Assembly: GCA_947629725.1 (NCBI GenBank)
Contig: CANREU010000016.1
Span: forward strand, 1 to 16,949
Source: an uncultured Clostridia bacterium
GTDB lineage: Bacteria; Bacillota; Clostridia; Christensenellales; Borkfalkiaceae
Direction of reading: 5' to 3'
Length of the DNA stretch: 16,949 bases
Shown here: one piece after another, positions 1-7,928 of the stretch
Layout of the letters: every line of letters starts with the position of its first letter
Position numbering within the stretch: position 1 is the first letter of the stretch
Program-made: the position numbers and the translations under genes
The notes under the pieces: model-generated
Told to the model about the DNA's origin: nothing
The model's database searches: none
What the model saw: the letters and a program-made list of their open reading frames with translations, nothing else

Positions 1-517
1 CCGCCCAGAACGAGGGCGAGACGAAGATGCTCGCAATAAACGCCCCGACGTAAAAGACGATGAGGAGAATGGAGAGGCGGATGTGGAACACGATGCGGAG
101 CATGGCGATCATGAGGAAGATCCCCACCCCCGCCGCCACGGTGAGAACGAGGAGCCATTTGCCGAGAACGGTCTTTTCGGCGATGGCGGGAACTTGCTGC
201 GCGAGGATCATGAGGTCGGGCTCGGCGATGGTGACGATGATCCCGATGACGAGGGAAAGGAGGGCGATGAGCCAGATCTTGCGCGATTTCGTCATGGAAG
301 AGCCGATCTTCTCGCCGATGACGAGCATCGACATATCCGCGCCCAGCGTAAAACACCCCATCCCGAAGATGAGGAGCACGACGCCCACGGAAAAGAGGAC
401 GAACACGTCCGAGTCGAGCGGGGTGACCGTGAACCCGAGGATGACGATGATCGCCGCAATGGGGAAGATCGAGGTGAGCGACTCGACGACCTTATCGCGT
501 AACGCCTTGTTGTGCAT
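1..517 (-). CDS. DUF1538-like integral membrane protein (3' end cut off by window edge)
   Basis: This partial gene covers the first 172 codons of a multi-pass membrane protein. The translation begins MHNKALRDKVVESL and shows about five hydrophobic helices near residues 16-31, 37-57, 80-96, 121-143 and 148-168. A loop reading LGADMSMLVIGEKIGSSM is followed by an IAEPDL segment after the third helix; both resemble the DUF1538 family as I recall it. That family is a transporter-like group without an established function, and its members often occur as tandem copies, so a second copy may lie off the left edge. The start at 517 is preceded by a good ribosome binding site (GGAGG, 8 bases upstream). 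The gene lies 30 bp after rpiB and is probably the last visible gene of the long minus-strand operon. The family call rests on remembered motif similarity only. Confidence 0.7.
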   Translation of the reverse strand, partial: MHNKALRDKVVESLTSIFPIAAIIVILGFTVTPLDSDVFVLFSVGVVLLIFGMGCFTLGADMSMLVIGEKIGSSMTKSRKIWLIALLSLVIGIIVTIAEPDLMILAQQVPAIAEKTVLGKWLLVLTVAAGVGIFLMIAMLRIVFHIRLSILLIVFYVGAFIASIFVSPSFWA

Positions 518-547
518 AGCGTTTTCCTCCGCAGTGAAAAATTGCGT

Positions 548-1000
548 CTACTTGAGATATTTGCGCTCGATCGCGGAGATCTTGTCGATCCTTCTCTGAT
601 GCTTTTCGAGCCCCGAAAACGCCGTGGCGAGGAAGGTATCCACGATGTCGAGGGCGAGGTTCAAGCCGACGATCCCGCCGCCGAGGGCGAGGACGTTCGC
701 GTCGTTGTGTTCGCGGGTGAGGCGGGCGCAGGTCGCGTCCGTGCAGAGGGCGCAGCGGATCCCGGGCACCTTATTGGCGGCGATGGAGATCCCGATCCCC
801 GTCGTGCAGACGAAGATCCCCCTCTCGCACTCCCCTCTTTTCACCGCCTCCGCGGCGGCAAGCGCAAAGTCGGGATAGTCGCAGGAATCGGAAGACATCG
901 TCCCGAAGTCCTTGATTTCGTACCCCTCTTTGAGAAGATGGGCGGCGACGGCGTTTTTGAGGGCGAGCCCGCCGTGGTCGCAGGCAACAGCGATCTTCAT
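548..1000 (-). CDS. rpiB: Ribose-5-phosphate isomerase B
   Basis: RpiB interconverts ribose 5-phosphate and ribulose 5-phosphate in the non-oxidative pentose phosphate pathway; some relatives act on allose or galactose phosphates. The 150-residue protein has the family's usual length. It opens with the substrate-binding stretch IAVACDHGG. It has the active-site loop VCTTGIGISIAANK, where Cys65 matches the catalytic cysteine of the E. coli enzyme, and the later EHNDANVLALGG motif with its conserved His. Two in-frame ATGs are possible. The one at 1006 overlaps the upstream stop codon (ATGA) but directly abuts the AGGAGA motif, leaving no spacer. The one at 1000 sits 6 bases from AGGAGA and gives the canonical MKIAVACDHGG start, so I chose it. 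It follows a YwlE-type phosphatase, as ywlF follows ywlE in Bacillus subtilis. Confidence 0.95.
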   Translation of the reverse strand: MKIAVACDHGGLALKNAVAAHLLKEGYEIKDFGTMSSDSCDYPDFALAAAEAVKRGECERGIFVCTTGIGISIAANKVPGIRCALCTDATCARLTREHNDANVLALGGGIVGLNLALDIVDTFLATAFSGLEKHQRRIDKISAIERKYLK

Positions 1001-1002
1001 AG

Positions 1003-1479
1003 TCATTCTCCTTTCGGTTCGTTACCGCCGCTCTCCTCGACGGGAGGGCAGCAGATCTGTATCACGCGGGGCAGGCACTCGCGGATGGCGCGCAAGGTCG
1101 CGCGGTACACGTCGATGTCCTGCCCGTAGGGGTCGGGGATCTCCTTGCCGCAGAGGGCGAAGAAGCTCGTCACGTTGGGATATTTGGCGAGCAGCCGCCG
1201 CTGGGACTCCGTCATGCAGACGACGGCGTGCGCTTCCTTCACCTCCTTTTCGGTGAGGGGACGGGCGGAAAACTCCTTCTTGCGGGCAATCTTCGCCTCG
1301 TCGAGCGCCTGCGCGGCAAAGGGCGTCATGGGGGCGCCCTCCTTCGGGGAGAGCCCCGCCGAGGCGACGCGGTACCAGCGGATCTTGCGCTTTTTGAGTT
1401 CGTGACGGAGCGCCGCCTCCGCCATCGGAGAACGGCAGGTGTTGCCCGTGCAGACGAACACGATCTTCCTATGTTTCAT
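1003..1479 (-). CDS. ywlE: Low-molecular-weight protein phosphatase, YwlE-type protein-arginine phosphatase
   Basis: This is a cytoplasmic phosphatase of the low-molecular-weight tyrosine phosphatase fold, 158 residues. The P-loop is VCTGNTCRSPMAEA: Cys10 is the nucleophile and Arg16 binds phosphate. The general acid is Asp116 in the DPYGQD loop. Thr14 in the loop matches Thr11 of B. subtilis YwlE, the residue that steers the enzyme to phosphoarginine; tyrosine phosphatases usually carry Ile there. By inference it reverses McsB-type arginine phosphorylation, the tag for ClpCP degradation. No McsB or ClpC gene is visible here, so the partner kinase is untested. The ATG at 1479 has GGAGG five to six bases upstream and overlaps the 3' end of sua5 by 11 bp, which suggests translational coupling. 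The phosphatase call is firm; the arginine specificity is inferred from the Thr. Confidence 0.92.
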   Translation of the reverse strand: MKHRKIVFVCTGNTCRSPMAEAALRHELKKRKIRWYRVASAGLSPKEGAPMTPFAAQALDEAKIARKKEFSARPLTEKEVKEAHAVVCMTESQRRLLAKYPNVTSFFALCGKEIPDPYGQDIDVYRATLRAIRECLPRVIQICCPPVEESGGNEPKGE

Positions 1480-2467
1480 GATCCCCTCCGAAGGCGCGGA
1501 GCATTCTGTTCATCACTCCCGCCATCACGCCCCCCTTTTCCTTCGGCTCGACGCCGATGAGAAGGGTCGCCTTTCTTTCCCCCTCGCGAAGGAGCGCATA
1601 CAGCCGCCGCGCCATCTCTTCGCCCGTATCTCCGAGGTCGAGCGCGCGTGCACCGAAGAGCTTCGGAATGACGCCGCTCTCGCACAGGATGAGCGGTTTT
1701 CCGCACCCCATGTCCTCATTTTTGTAGATTTGAAGCGCTTCCTCCGCGCTCTTCGCCCATGCCGTTCTGCAGCAGGGCGAGTAGTGTTTATACGCCATCC
1801 CGGGGCTCTTCGGCCTCTCCCCTTCCTGCGGGACGTACACCCCGCAATCCCCCGCGACGGCGGCGATCATCTCTCGCGTCACGAGGCCCTCCCGCAAAAT
1901 TTGCGGGACTTCTCCCGTGCAGTCCAAAACAGTGCTCTCGATGCCGCCCGAACAGTTCCCTCCGTCTAAAATGAGCGGGATCTTGCCCCCGAAGTCGTCG
2001 AGGACGTGCCGCGCGGTGACGGGCGAGACGTGCTTGGAGAGGTTGGCGCTCGGCGCGGCGACCGGGAGGTCCGCCGCCCGCAAAAACGCCTGCGCCGCGG
2101 GAGAGGACGGCACCCGCACGGCAAGGGTATCGAGCCCGCAGGAGACGTACTTCGAGACCTTGCCCTTTGAGGGGTACACCATTGTGAGCGGCCCCGGGAG
2201 AAATGCGGCGCGGAGAGCGGCGGCGTAGGGCGGCTCGCCGTCTATGAGACGGGAAAGGTCGTAATCCGCGTGGACGTGCGCGATGAGAGGGTTGTCGGCG
2301 GGGCGTCCCTTGAGGGCGAAGATCTTCCGCACGGCTTCGTCCGAAAAGGCGTTCGCGCCCAAGCCGTACACCGTCTCCGTATGGAAGGCGACGGCCTCCC
2401 CCTCTTCGATGTACTTCTTCGCCTTGCAGAGGCTCTCTTCGCTTATGCCGAGAACTTCGGTCGTCAT
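1469..2467 (-). CDS. sua5: L-threonylcarbamoyladenylate synthase (Sua5/YwlC)
   Basis: Sua5 makes threonylcarbamoyl-AMP from threonine, bicarbonate and ATP, the first step of t6A37 modification of tRNAs that read ANN codons. The 332-residue protein has the two-domain form. A YrdC/TsaC domain spans roughly residues 10-200, with the KGRP motif at 53-56 and the substrate-binding APSANLS at 138-144. The signature linker SPGMAYKHYSP at 221-231 leads to a C-terminal Sua5 domain of about 100 residues. The partner TsaD is encoded at 13835-14842, in a different transcription unit. The start at 2467 lies one base after the dnaB stop (TGATATG), and I see no good Shine-Dalgarno sequence, so translation probably depends on re-initiation after dnaB. 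The order sua5-ywlE-rpiB matches ywlC-(ywlD)-ywlE-ywlF of B. subtilis. Confidence 0.95.
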   Translation of the reverse strand: MTTEVLGISEESLCKAKKYIEEGEAVAFHTETVYGLGANAFSDEAVRKIFALKGRPADNPLIAHVHADYDLSRLIDGEPPYAAALRAAFLPGPLTMVYPSKGKVSKYVSCGLDTLAVRVPSSPAAQAFLRAADLPVAAPSANLSKHVSPVTARHVLDDFGGKIPLILDGGNCSGGIESTVLDCTGEVPQILREGLVTREMIAAVAGDCGVYVPQEGERPKSPGMAYKHYSPCCRTAWAKSAEEALQIYKNEDMGCGKPLILCESGVIPKLFGARALDLGDTGEEMARRLYALLREGERKATLLIGVEPKEKGGVMAGVMNRMLRAFGGDHET

Positions 2468-2468
2468 A

Positions 2469-3923
2469 TCATTCGAAGGGAAGGTCGGTATCTCCCTGCG
2501 GCGGGAAGGATTCCTCCGCCGTGGGATTGTCCCAGTTCTTCTGCTGCGGTTTTTCGTAGGGCTGCGGCGGGGGCTCCATGCCGACGTCCTCCTCGTCGAC
2601 GAACTTGGTCTGCTCGCCGATGAAGCGGAGGCGGATACGCGCCTGCGCGCCGTTTCTGTGCTTGGCGATGTTGAGTTCCGCCGCCCCCTTCACGACGTTC
2701 CCCTTGCTGATGTCCTCCTGCGTGACGTTCTGGTCGGAGCGGTTGATGAACATGACGATGTCCGCGTCCTGCTCGATCGCGCCCGATTCGCGGAGGTCGG
2801 AGAGCTGGGGCTCCTTCGTCTGGATACGGCGGAGCTGGGAGAGGGCGATGACGGGCACATCGAGCTCCTTTGCCATGATCTTGAGGTCGCGCGTGATGGC
2901 GCCGATCTCCTGCGTGCGGTTGAGTTCCCCGCCGCGGGAGGTCTCCTCCCCTCCCATGAGCTGGATATAGTCGATCATCACGAGATCGAGCCTGCCCTCC
3001 GTCGCCGTGAGACGGCGGCACTTGGAGAGGATCTGCGCGGGGGTGATGCGGGAAGAGTCGTCGATGAAGATCTTGCTCTTTTGCAGCTTATCGCTCGCGA
3101 GCATGAGATTCTTCCACTCCTTTTGGTTGAGTTTTCCGGCGAGCGCCTTCTCCATGCTCACGGCGGCGTAGGAACAGAGGAGCCTCTGTACGATCTGCAC
3201 GCGGGGCATTTCGAGGGAGAAGACCGCCGCCGTCTTCCCCTTTTGGAGGCAGGCGTGCTCGACGATGTTCATCGCGAACGACGTCTTGCCCGCGCCGGGG
3301 CGGGCGGCGAGGACGATGAGGTCGGACTTTTGCAGCCCGTTCGTCACTTGGTCGAGGCGGGTGAAACCCGTCTCCACCCCGCGGAGGGAGTTGGGGTCCG
3401 CTTGTATCTCCTCGAATTTGCGGAGGACGTCCTGAATGACGGTCCCGTCCGAGAGCCCCGTGAGGGCGGCGCTCTCCTCCCGCTTGGAGATGTCGTAGAT
3501 ACACTTCTCCGCGAAGGCGACCGACGCCTCCCCGTCCGCGCTCTTCATGCTGTTGTCGATCACGTCCCGCGCGGCGCGGATGAGAGAGCGGTTCACGCTG
3601 TCCCGCCGCACGATGTCGAAATACTGTTTATAGTTCGCCGCCGAGGGGGCGAGCTGGGAGAGGTCGGTGATGTATTGCAGGCCGCCCGCACGGGAGAGAG
3701 ACCCGTCGCGGTCGAGCTCGTCGGTGAGGGTGACGAGGTCGATGGGCTTGCGCTTCCCGAACACCGCCTTCATTGCGCGGAGGATCTCGCGGTGGGACTC
3801 CTGATAGAAGTCGTCCTCGCGGAGGGCCTCCAAAATATCCGCCTGTACGTCGCCGTCGATGAGGATACACCCGAGGAGGGCGGCCTCCGCGTCGAGGTTG
3901 TGAGGCATCTGATTGTTTGCCAT
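2469..3923 (-). CDS. dnaB: Replicative DNA helicase DnaB (DnaC in Bacillus nomenclature)
   Basis: This is the hexameric 5'-3' helicase that unwinds DNA at the replication fork. The 484-residue protein has the N-terminal primase-binding domain (about 7-110), a linker, and the RecA-like ATPase domain (about 180-445). Visible motifs are Walker A RPGAGKTS at 208-215, Walker B LVMIDYIQLM at 314-323, the switch glutamine region IALSQLRR near 359-366, and the arginine-finger motif KHRNG at 421-425. It is longer than usual because of a proline- and glutamine-rich tail (about 447-484) that ends GDTDLPFE, resembling an SSB C-terminal tip. The start has a strong site (AAGGAGAAAGGT before ATG). It sits 25 bp after pepF rather than beside rplI, its frequent neighbour elsewhere. 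Its possible loader, the DnaD/DnaI-like protein at 9741-11468, is divergently transcribed from the start of the same directon. Confidence 0.97.
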   Translation of the reverse strand: MANNQMPHNLDAEAALLGCILIDGDVQADILEALREDDFYQESHREILRAMKAVFGKRKPIDLVTLTDELDRDGSLSRAGGLQYITDLSQLAPSAANYKQYFDIVRRDSVNRSLIRAARDVIDNSMKSADGEASVAFAEKCIYDISKREESAALTGLSDGTVIQDVLRKFEEIQADPNSLRGVETGFTRLDQVTNGLQKSDLIVLAARPGAGKTSFAMNIVEHACLQKGKTAAVFSLEMPRVQIVQRLLCSYAAVSMEKALAGKLNQKEWKNLMLASDKLQKSKIFIDDSSRITPAQILSKCRRLTATEGRLDLVMIDYIQLMGGEETSRGGELNRTQEIGAITRDLKIMAKELDVPVIALSQLRRIQTKEPQLSDLRESGAIEQDADIVMFINRSDQNVTQEDISKGNVVKGAAELNIAKHRNGAQARIRLRFIGEQTKFVDEEDVGMEPPPQPYEKPQQKNWDNPTAEESFPPQGDTDLPFE

Positions 3924-3948
3924 ACCTTTCTCCTTTGTGCGTCCCCGG

Positions 3949-5718
3949 TCAGCCGAGCGCGCTGAATTCGTCGAGCGCCCCCTCGAACTCCGCCATTGCG
4001 GCGCGGAAGGGCGCGTCCGTCGTAAGGTCCGCCCCCGCGAGCTTCAAAAGGGAGACGGGATCGGTCGAAGAGCCGCTCTTCAAGAATGCAAGATAGTTCT
4101 TCACGGCGGGCTCCCCCTCTTTCAGGATGCGGTTGGCGATACAGATCGCGGAGGTGATGCCCGTCGCATATTTATACACATAGAAGGAGCGGTAGAAGTG
4201 CGGCACCCGCGCCCACTCGAAGGCGATGTTGTCGTCGTGGACGACGGCGTCGCCGTAATACTTCTTGTTGAGTTCGAGATAGAGCGCGGAGAGGTTATCC
4301 TTGTTGAGGGGCTCCCCTCCCTCCGCCATCTCGTGCGCGCGCTCCTCGAATTCCGCGAACTGTGTCTGGCGGAAGAGGGTCGTGCGGATCATGTCCATAA
4401 AGTAGTTGAGAAGGTACTTTTTGAGGTTCTTGTCGTCCGTCGTGTGCAAGAGGTATTTGAGGAGGAGCACTTCGTTTACGGTGCTCGCCACTTCCGCGAC
4501 GAAGATCTTATACTCCGCCTTCGGGAAGGGGCAGCTTGTGAGCGAATAGTGGGAGTGCATGGCGTGCCCCATCTCGTGGGCGATCGTGAAGATCTCGGAG
4601 GTCGTCTTCTGATAGTTGAGCATGACGAAGGGATGGCAGCCGAACACGCCGATGGCATAGGCGCCGTTGCGCTTGCCGTCCGATTCGTACACGTCGATCC
4701 AGCCCGCGTCCTTTGCGGCGGAGAACACCGAGAGGTACTCCTCGCCGAGGGGGGCGAGCCCCTTCTTTACGAGCTCGAACGCCTCGTCGTATTCGAGACG
4801 GAGATCGGCCGCCTCCACCATCGAGGGATGGAGGTCGTACATGCGCATCTCGTCCAGCCCGAGCTCCTTCTTGCGGAGACGCATGTAACGGTGCATGAGA
4901 GGGGTCGCCTCGTCGACGCAGCGCACGAGCCGTTTATATACGCTCTCGTCGACGTCCTCCTCGAAGAGCGCCATGTCGAGGCAGCTCTTGTAGCCGCGGG
5001 CGTTCTTGTAGAAGATGTCCCTCTTCACGTTGCCGTAGTAGGCGGTCGCGAGCGTGTTCAAGATCTTGCGGTAGGCGGCGTAGTAGAGTTCATACGCCTC
5101 CTTCCTCTTTTCGCGGTCGCGCCCGCTCATGATCATGCCGTAGAGCCCGTGGGTGAGGCGGACTTTCTCCCCCTCGTATTCGATCTCGGGCAGGTCGAGC
5201 TCGGCGTTGTCGAGCATCTCGAACACGTCCCCCGAGACCTCGAGCGCATCCCCCGCCTGTGCGAGGAGTGTCTCCTCCCTCTCGGAGAGGGTGTATTTCT
5301 TACTTGCGCGCACGCGCGAGAGTATATAGTCGTAGTCTTTGAGATGGGGGTCGGCGATGAGCGCCGAGAGGGTCTCCTCGGGGAGCGCCGTGAGTTCGGG
5401 GGTGACGAACGCCGTCTCCGCCCCCGTCGCCATGATGAGGGAGCTTATCTTCGCGAGATAAGAGCCGTATTTCGTGTCGCGCACGTCCTCGTCGTGCTTC
5501 ATGTAGGCATAGAGGTAGACGCGCATCGCCGCCGTGCCGAACGCCGCGTCCGCCTCAAAGTAGGCGAGGATGCTGTCTGCGTCCTTCAAAGTGCCGCGGA
5601 AACGCGAAAAATCCGCCTTTTTCTCGAGGGCGGCAAACGCCGCCTCCCACGCTTCGTCGCTCTCAAATACGTCGCTCACCTTCCAGCGATACCGTTCGGG
5701 AATTTCCTTTCTTTCCAT
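3949..5718 (-). CDS. pepF: Oligoendopeptidase F (M3B zinc metallopeptidase)
   Basis: PepF is a cytoplasmic zinc endopeptidase that cuts short peptides, usually for peptide recycling; in some bacteria it also affects signalling peptides. The protein has 589 residues, typical for the family. The zinc site reads IAHEMGHAMHS, with the HEMGH core at 381-385. The third ligand is probably Glu409 in FVAEVASTVNE, the expected distance downstream. The N-terminal half contains the M3 helical domain and the opening RYRWKVSDVF found in PepF proteins. The start is supported by an AGGAAAGG purine tract before ATG at 5718. It is separated by 92 bp from the upstream membrane-protein gene, the largest gap in this directon, and by 25 bp from dnaB. 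I see no truncation or unusual residue. Confidence 0.95.
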   Translation of the reverse strand: MERKEIPERYRWKVSDVFESDEAWEAAFAALEKKADFSRFRGTLKDADSILAYFEADAAFGTAAMRVYLYAYMKHDEDVRDTKYGSYLAKISSLIMATGAETAFVTPELTALPEETLSALIADPHLKDYDYILSRVRASKKYTLSEREETLLAQAGDALEVSGDVFEMLDNAELDLPEIEYEGEKVRLTHGLYGMIMSGRDREKRKEAYELYYAAYRKILNTLATAYYGNVKRDIFYKNARGYKSCLDMALFEEDVDESVYKRLVRCVDEATPLMHRYMRLRKKELGLDEMRMYDLHPSMVEAADLRLEYDEAFELVKKGLAPLGEEYLSVFSAAKDAGWIDVYESDGKRNGAYAIGVFGCHPFVMLNYQKTTSEIFTIAHEMGHAMHSHYSLTSCPFPKAEYKIFVAEVASTVNEVLLLKYLLHTTDDKNLKKYLLNYFMDMIRTTLFRQTQFAEFEERAHEMAEGGEPLNKDNLSALYLELNKKYYGDAVVHDDNIAFEWARVPHFYRSFYVYKYATGITSAICIANRILKEGEPAVKNYLAFLKSGSSTDPVSLLKLAGADLTTDAPFRAAMAEFEGALDEFSALG

Positions 5719-5754
5719 ATCTTGCCTTTCCTTTCTGCTTCTTTCCTTTTTGAA

Positions 5755-5795
5755 ACCGCGGATGGATACGGGGCGGGCCCCTCCTTCCCCGCGGT
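5755..5795. repeat. GC-rich inverted repeat in the gap before pepF
   Basis: ACCGCGG (5755-5761) is repeated inverted as CCGCGGT (5789-5795), and a smaller GGGG/CCCC hairpin (5770-5781) lies between. Read on the minus strand the structure follows the membrane-protein gene and precedes pepF. It lacks a clear T-run, so it is not a classic terminator. It might be a weak attenuator or an RNA processing site, or mean nothing. Confidence 0.35.
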
Positions 5796-5810
5796 CGTTG
5801 TTGCCTGTTT

Positions 5811-6347
5811 TCAGTCCCCCTCTTTTCCGGAGGGCTCTTCGAGGAGCTCGTATTCCACGAGGAGGTTCCCCTGCGTGACGAGCCGCACGAACTGCCCCTC
5901 CTTGAAGGGCGGGAAGTCCTTTTCGCCGTCGATGTAGATCTGCCGCGTCATGAGTTCATCCCGCTTGGCGTTTCTCACCTCGAAGACGGCGACGTTCACG
6001 TCCACGCCGTCACGGGTGGTCCAGTCGTCCACCTCCTTGTAGGGGAGCACGGAATACTCCTTGAGCCCCACCGAGAGGAAGCGGAGCATCTTGCAGTAGG
6101 CGCGGGAGCGCTTGTAGCTGATCCCCATATAGGGGAAGGAGAAGAACATGTAGAGGGCGGTGAGAACGCTCGTCGCAACGATGATCCACGTCCCCCGCGG
6201 GTCCGCATAGGGAAGGAGCACATAGAAGGTGACAAAGCCCGCGAGCCCGAGGACATAGACGAAGGTCGCCGCGAGGAATCCCCAAAGCAGCCTGCGTTTT
6301 TGGCGGTACGCCGCCCAGAAGTCGGCGTCGGAATAGAGTTTGACCAT
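5811..6347 (-). CDS. Small membrane protein with two N-terminal TM helices, unknown function
   Basis: I do not recognise this 178-residue protein. It starts MVKLYSDADFWAAYRQKRR, a basic amphipathic stretch. Two strong transmembrane helices follow, near residues 19-44 (LLWGFLAATFVYVLGL onward) and 51-72 (TWIIVATSVLTALYMFFSF). The remaining hundred or so residues are soluble and mixed alpha/beta. They contain a segment that reads like a beta-rich cytosolic domain (DVNVAVFEVRNAKRDELMTR) and end in an acidic tail (ELLEEPSGKEGD). The positive-inside rule puts both the N terminus and the C-terminal domain in the cytoplasm. The frame is open upstream to 6701, but the ATG at 6347 has GGGAG before it and lies 17 bp after the degV stop, so I chose it. 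It is cotranscribed with degV and lepB by spacing; no function can be inferred. Confidence 0.8.
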   Translation of the reverse strand: MVKLYSDADFWAAYRQKRRLLWGFLAATFVYVLGLAGFVTFYVLLPYADPRGTWIIVATSVLTALYMFFSFPYMGISYKRSRAYCKMLRFLSVGLKEYSVLPYKEVDDWTTRDGVDVNVAVFEVRNAKRDELMTRQIYIDGEKDFPPFKEGQFVRLVTQGNLLVEYELLEEPSGKEGD

Positions 6348-6364
6348 ATCGTCTCCCTTATCTT

Positions 6365-7207
6365 TCAGCGCGCGATGAAAAGCACGCCGAGGGTATTTCT
6401 GCCGCAGTGGCCCGTGATGACCGCCCCCGCGACCGTCTCGAGCACTTCCTTGAAGGAGAAGCGCTCTTTTACCTGCTCCTTCGCAAATTCCACGAGCGCG
6501 GGATCCGCCGTGCTGTGGGTGATGAAACAGCGGGTGTCGTCGTAGGAGGGGTACTTCGCGGCGAGGTCGCGCACATAGCTCTGCACGCACTTCTCCATGC
6601 TCCCGCGGTATTTCGTCCCCGCGACGAGCTGCCCGTCCTCCATCTCGATGAGGGGATGGATCTTGAGAAGGTTCGCGCCGTACATCTGCATGCGCGAGCA
6701 CCGCCCGCCCTTGAAGAGGTAGTCGAGCCTGTCGGGAATGAAGGAGGTGTTCACCTTGCCGCGGAGAGCGTTCACCGTCTCCTCGATCTCGTCCGCCCCC
6801 TTCCCCTCGCGGAGAAGGTCGGAGGCCTTCATCACGAGAAGCCCCTGCCCGCTCGAGAGCGCCTTGCTGTCGATAACGCGCACCCTGCCGCCGAAGCTCT
6901 TCGCCGCCTCCGCCGCATAGGAATAGGCGGAAGAGGACTTGGAAGAGATGTTGAAGTGGATCACCTCGTCCCCGCTCTCCGTGAGGCGCGCGAAAAATTC
7001 CTCATAGTCGCCGATGCTCGGCGCCGCCGTCTTGGGGAGCTTCTTCGTCCTGTCGTAGTAGCCGAAGATGTCCTGCGGGACGATGTCCACCCCGTCGGCG
7101 TAGCTCTCCTCCCCCAAGATCACGGTGAGCGGCATGATCTCCACGCCCCTCTCCTTGCCGTATTCTCCGAGGTCGCAAGTGCTGTCTGCAGTCAATTTGA
7201 TCGCCAT
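6365..7207 (-). CDS. DegV family fatty-acid-binding protein
   Basis: DegV proteins bind a single fatty acid. Those studied (FakB) present it to the kinase FakA, so exogenous fatty acids can enter phospholipid synthesis. The 280-residue protein shows the family order: an N-terminal strand with TADSTCDL, then TAAPSIGDY, the FNISSKSSSAYSYA ligand-site loop near residue 90, VIDSKALSSGQGLLV, and LFKGGRCSRMQMYGANLL. A C-terminal VITGHCGRNTLGVLF replaces the more usual GPGTLG form. The open frame runs upstream to 7525 inside lepB, but the ATG at 7207 has AAAGGAGACG upstream and gives the canonical MAIKLTADST start. It lies 34 bp after lepB. No FakA-like DAK kinase is visible in this window, so the FakB role is inference from the family. 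Confidence 0.92.
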   Translation of the reverse strand: MAIKLTADSTCDLGEYGKERGVEIMPLTVILGEESYADGVDIVPQDIFGYYDRTKKLPKTAAPSIGDYEEFFARLTESGDEVIHFNISSKSSSAYSYAAEAAKSFGGRVRVIDSKALSSGQGLLVMKASDLLREGKGADEIEETVNALRGKVNTSFIPDRLDYLFKGGRCSRMQMYGANLLKIHPLIEMEDGQLVAGTKYRGSMEKCVQSYVRDLAAKYPSYDDTRCFITHSTADPALVEFAKEQVKERFSFKEVLETVAGAVITGHCGRNTLGVLFIAR

Positions 7208-7241
7208 ATCCGTCTCCTTTTTTGTCCCGTGACAATGTGAT

Positions 7242-7919
7242 CTATGAAGAAAAACCCGAAGCAAACCAATTGCGGATCCCCGCAAGCCCATCCGAGATCG
7301 CCTCACGGAAGCCCTCCCACTTGGTCGTCGCGTCCTTTGCGGCGATCGCCCAGTCGGGCACGACCGCGAGGATGTCCTCCTCTTTGAGGCACCCCACGTC
7401 GGGGTCGCGGGAGTCCTTGCTGTCGGTGCGGTGGTCTCCCGCGACGTAGATCTCCCCCTCCCCCACATGCACAAGCCCGAAGTCGGGCGTGGGATAGTTG
7501 ACGTAGTCCTCTTCGAGGGGAGCAAAGTCCGCCTCTCCCGCCTTTTTGAGGTAGAGAACGTGCTGCTCGCAATAGAGTTCGTCCCCCTCTATGGCGATGA
7601 GCCGCTTGATGATCCGCTCGAGACCCGCATAGGTCGGATAGCGCCGCACATCGACGATGACGACGTCCCCCCGCTTCGCCTCCGCACGGCTGTCCGCATA
7701 CACGATGTCTCCCCCCTCATATACTTGCGGGGCGACCTCCACGCCGCCGTAGAAGGTATCGTCCATCGAGCCGCCGTTCACCTTCATCACGAAAAAGCGG
7801 GAGTAGAACCATGCGTTGAGGAACAAAAAGAGGCACACGGCAAGAAGGACCGCCGCGAGGGCGACCGTCTCCCCCCTGCTCTCCGTCTTTCTCTCATTCA
7901 GCATTGCGGGACGTTCCAT
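7242..7919 (-). CDS. lepB: Type I signal peptidase
   Basis: This membrane-bound serine protease removes signal peptides from exported proteins on the outer face of the membrane. The 225-residue protein has one N-terminal transmembrane helix (about 17-40) and then the S26 catalytic domain. Ser51 in NGGSMDDTF is the nucleophile and Lys105 in ERIIKRLIAIEGD is the general base. Box C (RGDVVIVD) and box E (GDHRTDSKDSR) are present. The usual proline after SMx is Asp here. After box E a tail of about 35 residues (from about 190) looks helical and amphipathic and may be a second membrane-facing element. ATG at 7919 is preceded by GGAGGAGAG. An in-frame Met6 has no site of its own. The gene lies 9 bp after the hydrolase-like gene. 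Confidence 0.94.
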   Translation of the reverse strand: MERPAMLNERKTESRGETVALAAVLLAVCLFLFLNAWFYSRFFVMKVNGGSMDDTFYGGVEVAPQVYEGGDIVYADSRAEAKRGDVVIVDVRRYPTYAGLERIIKRLIAIEGDELYCEQHVLYLKKAGEADFAPLEEDYVNYPTPDFGLVHVGEGEIYVAGDHRTDSKDSRDPDVGCLKEEDILAVVPDWAIAAKDATTKWEGFREAISDGLAGIRNWFASGFSS

Positions 7920-7928
7920 CTCTCCTCC

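Noticed and set aside
2283..5937. Long plus-strand open frames of 560 and 674 codons opposite dnaB and pepF.
   Set aside because: They are antisense shadows produced by high GC at third positions; the minus-strand products are clear DnaB and PepF, and the plus-strand translations have no family features.
7208..7525. Upstream extension of the DegV frame into lepB.
   Set aside because: The ATG at 7207 has a strong site and gives the family's normal start; the extension overlaps the lepB coding region.
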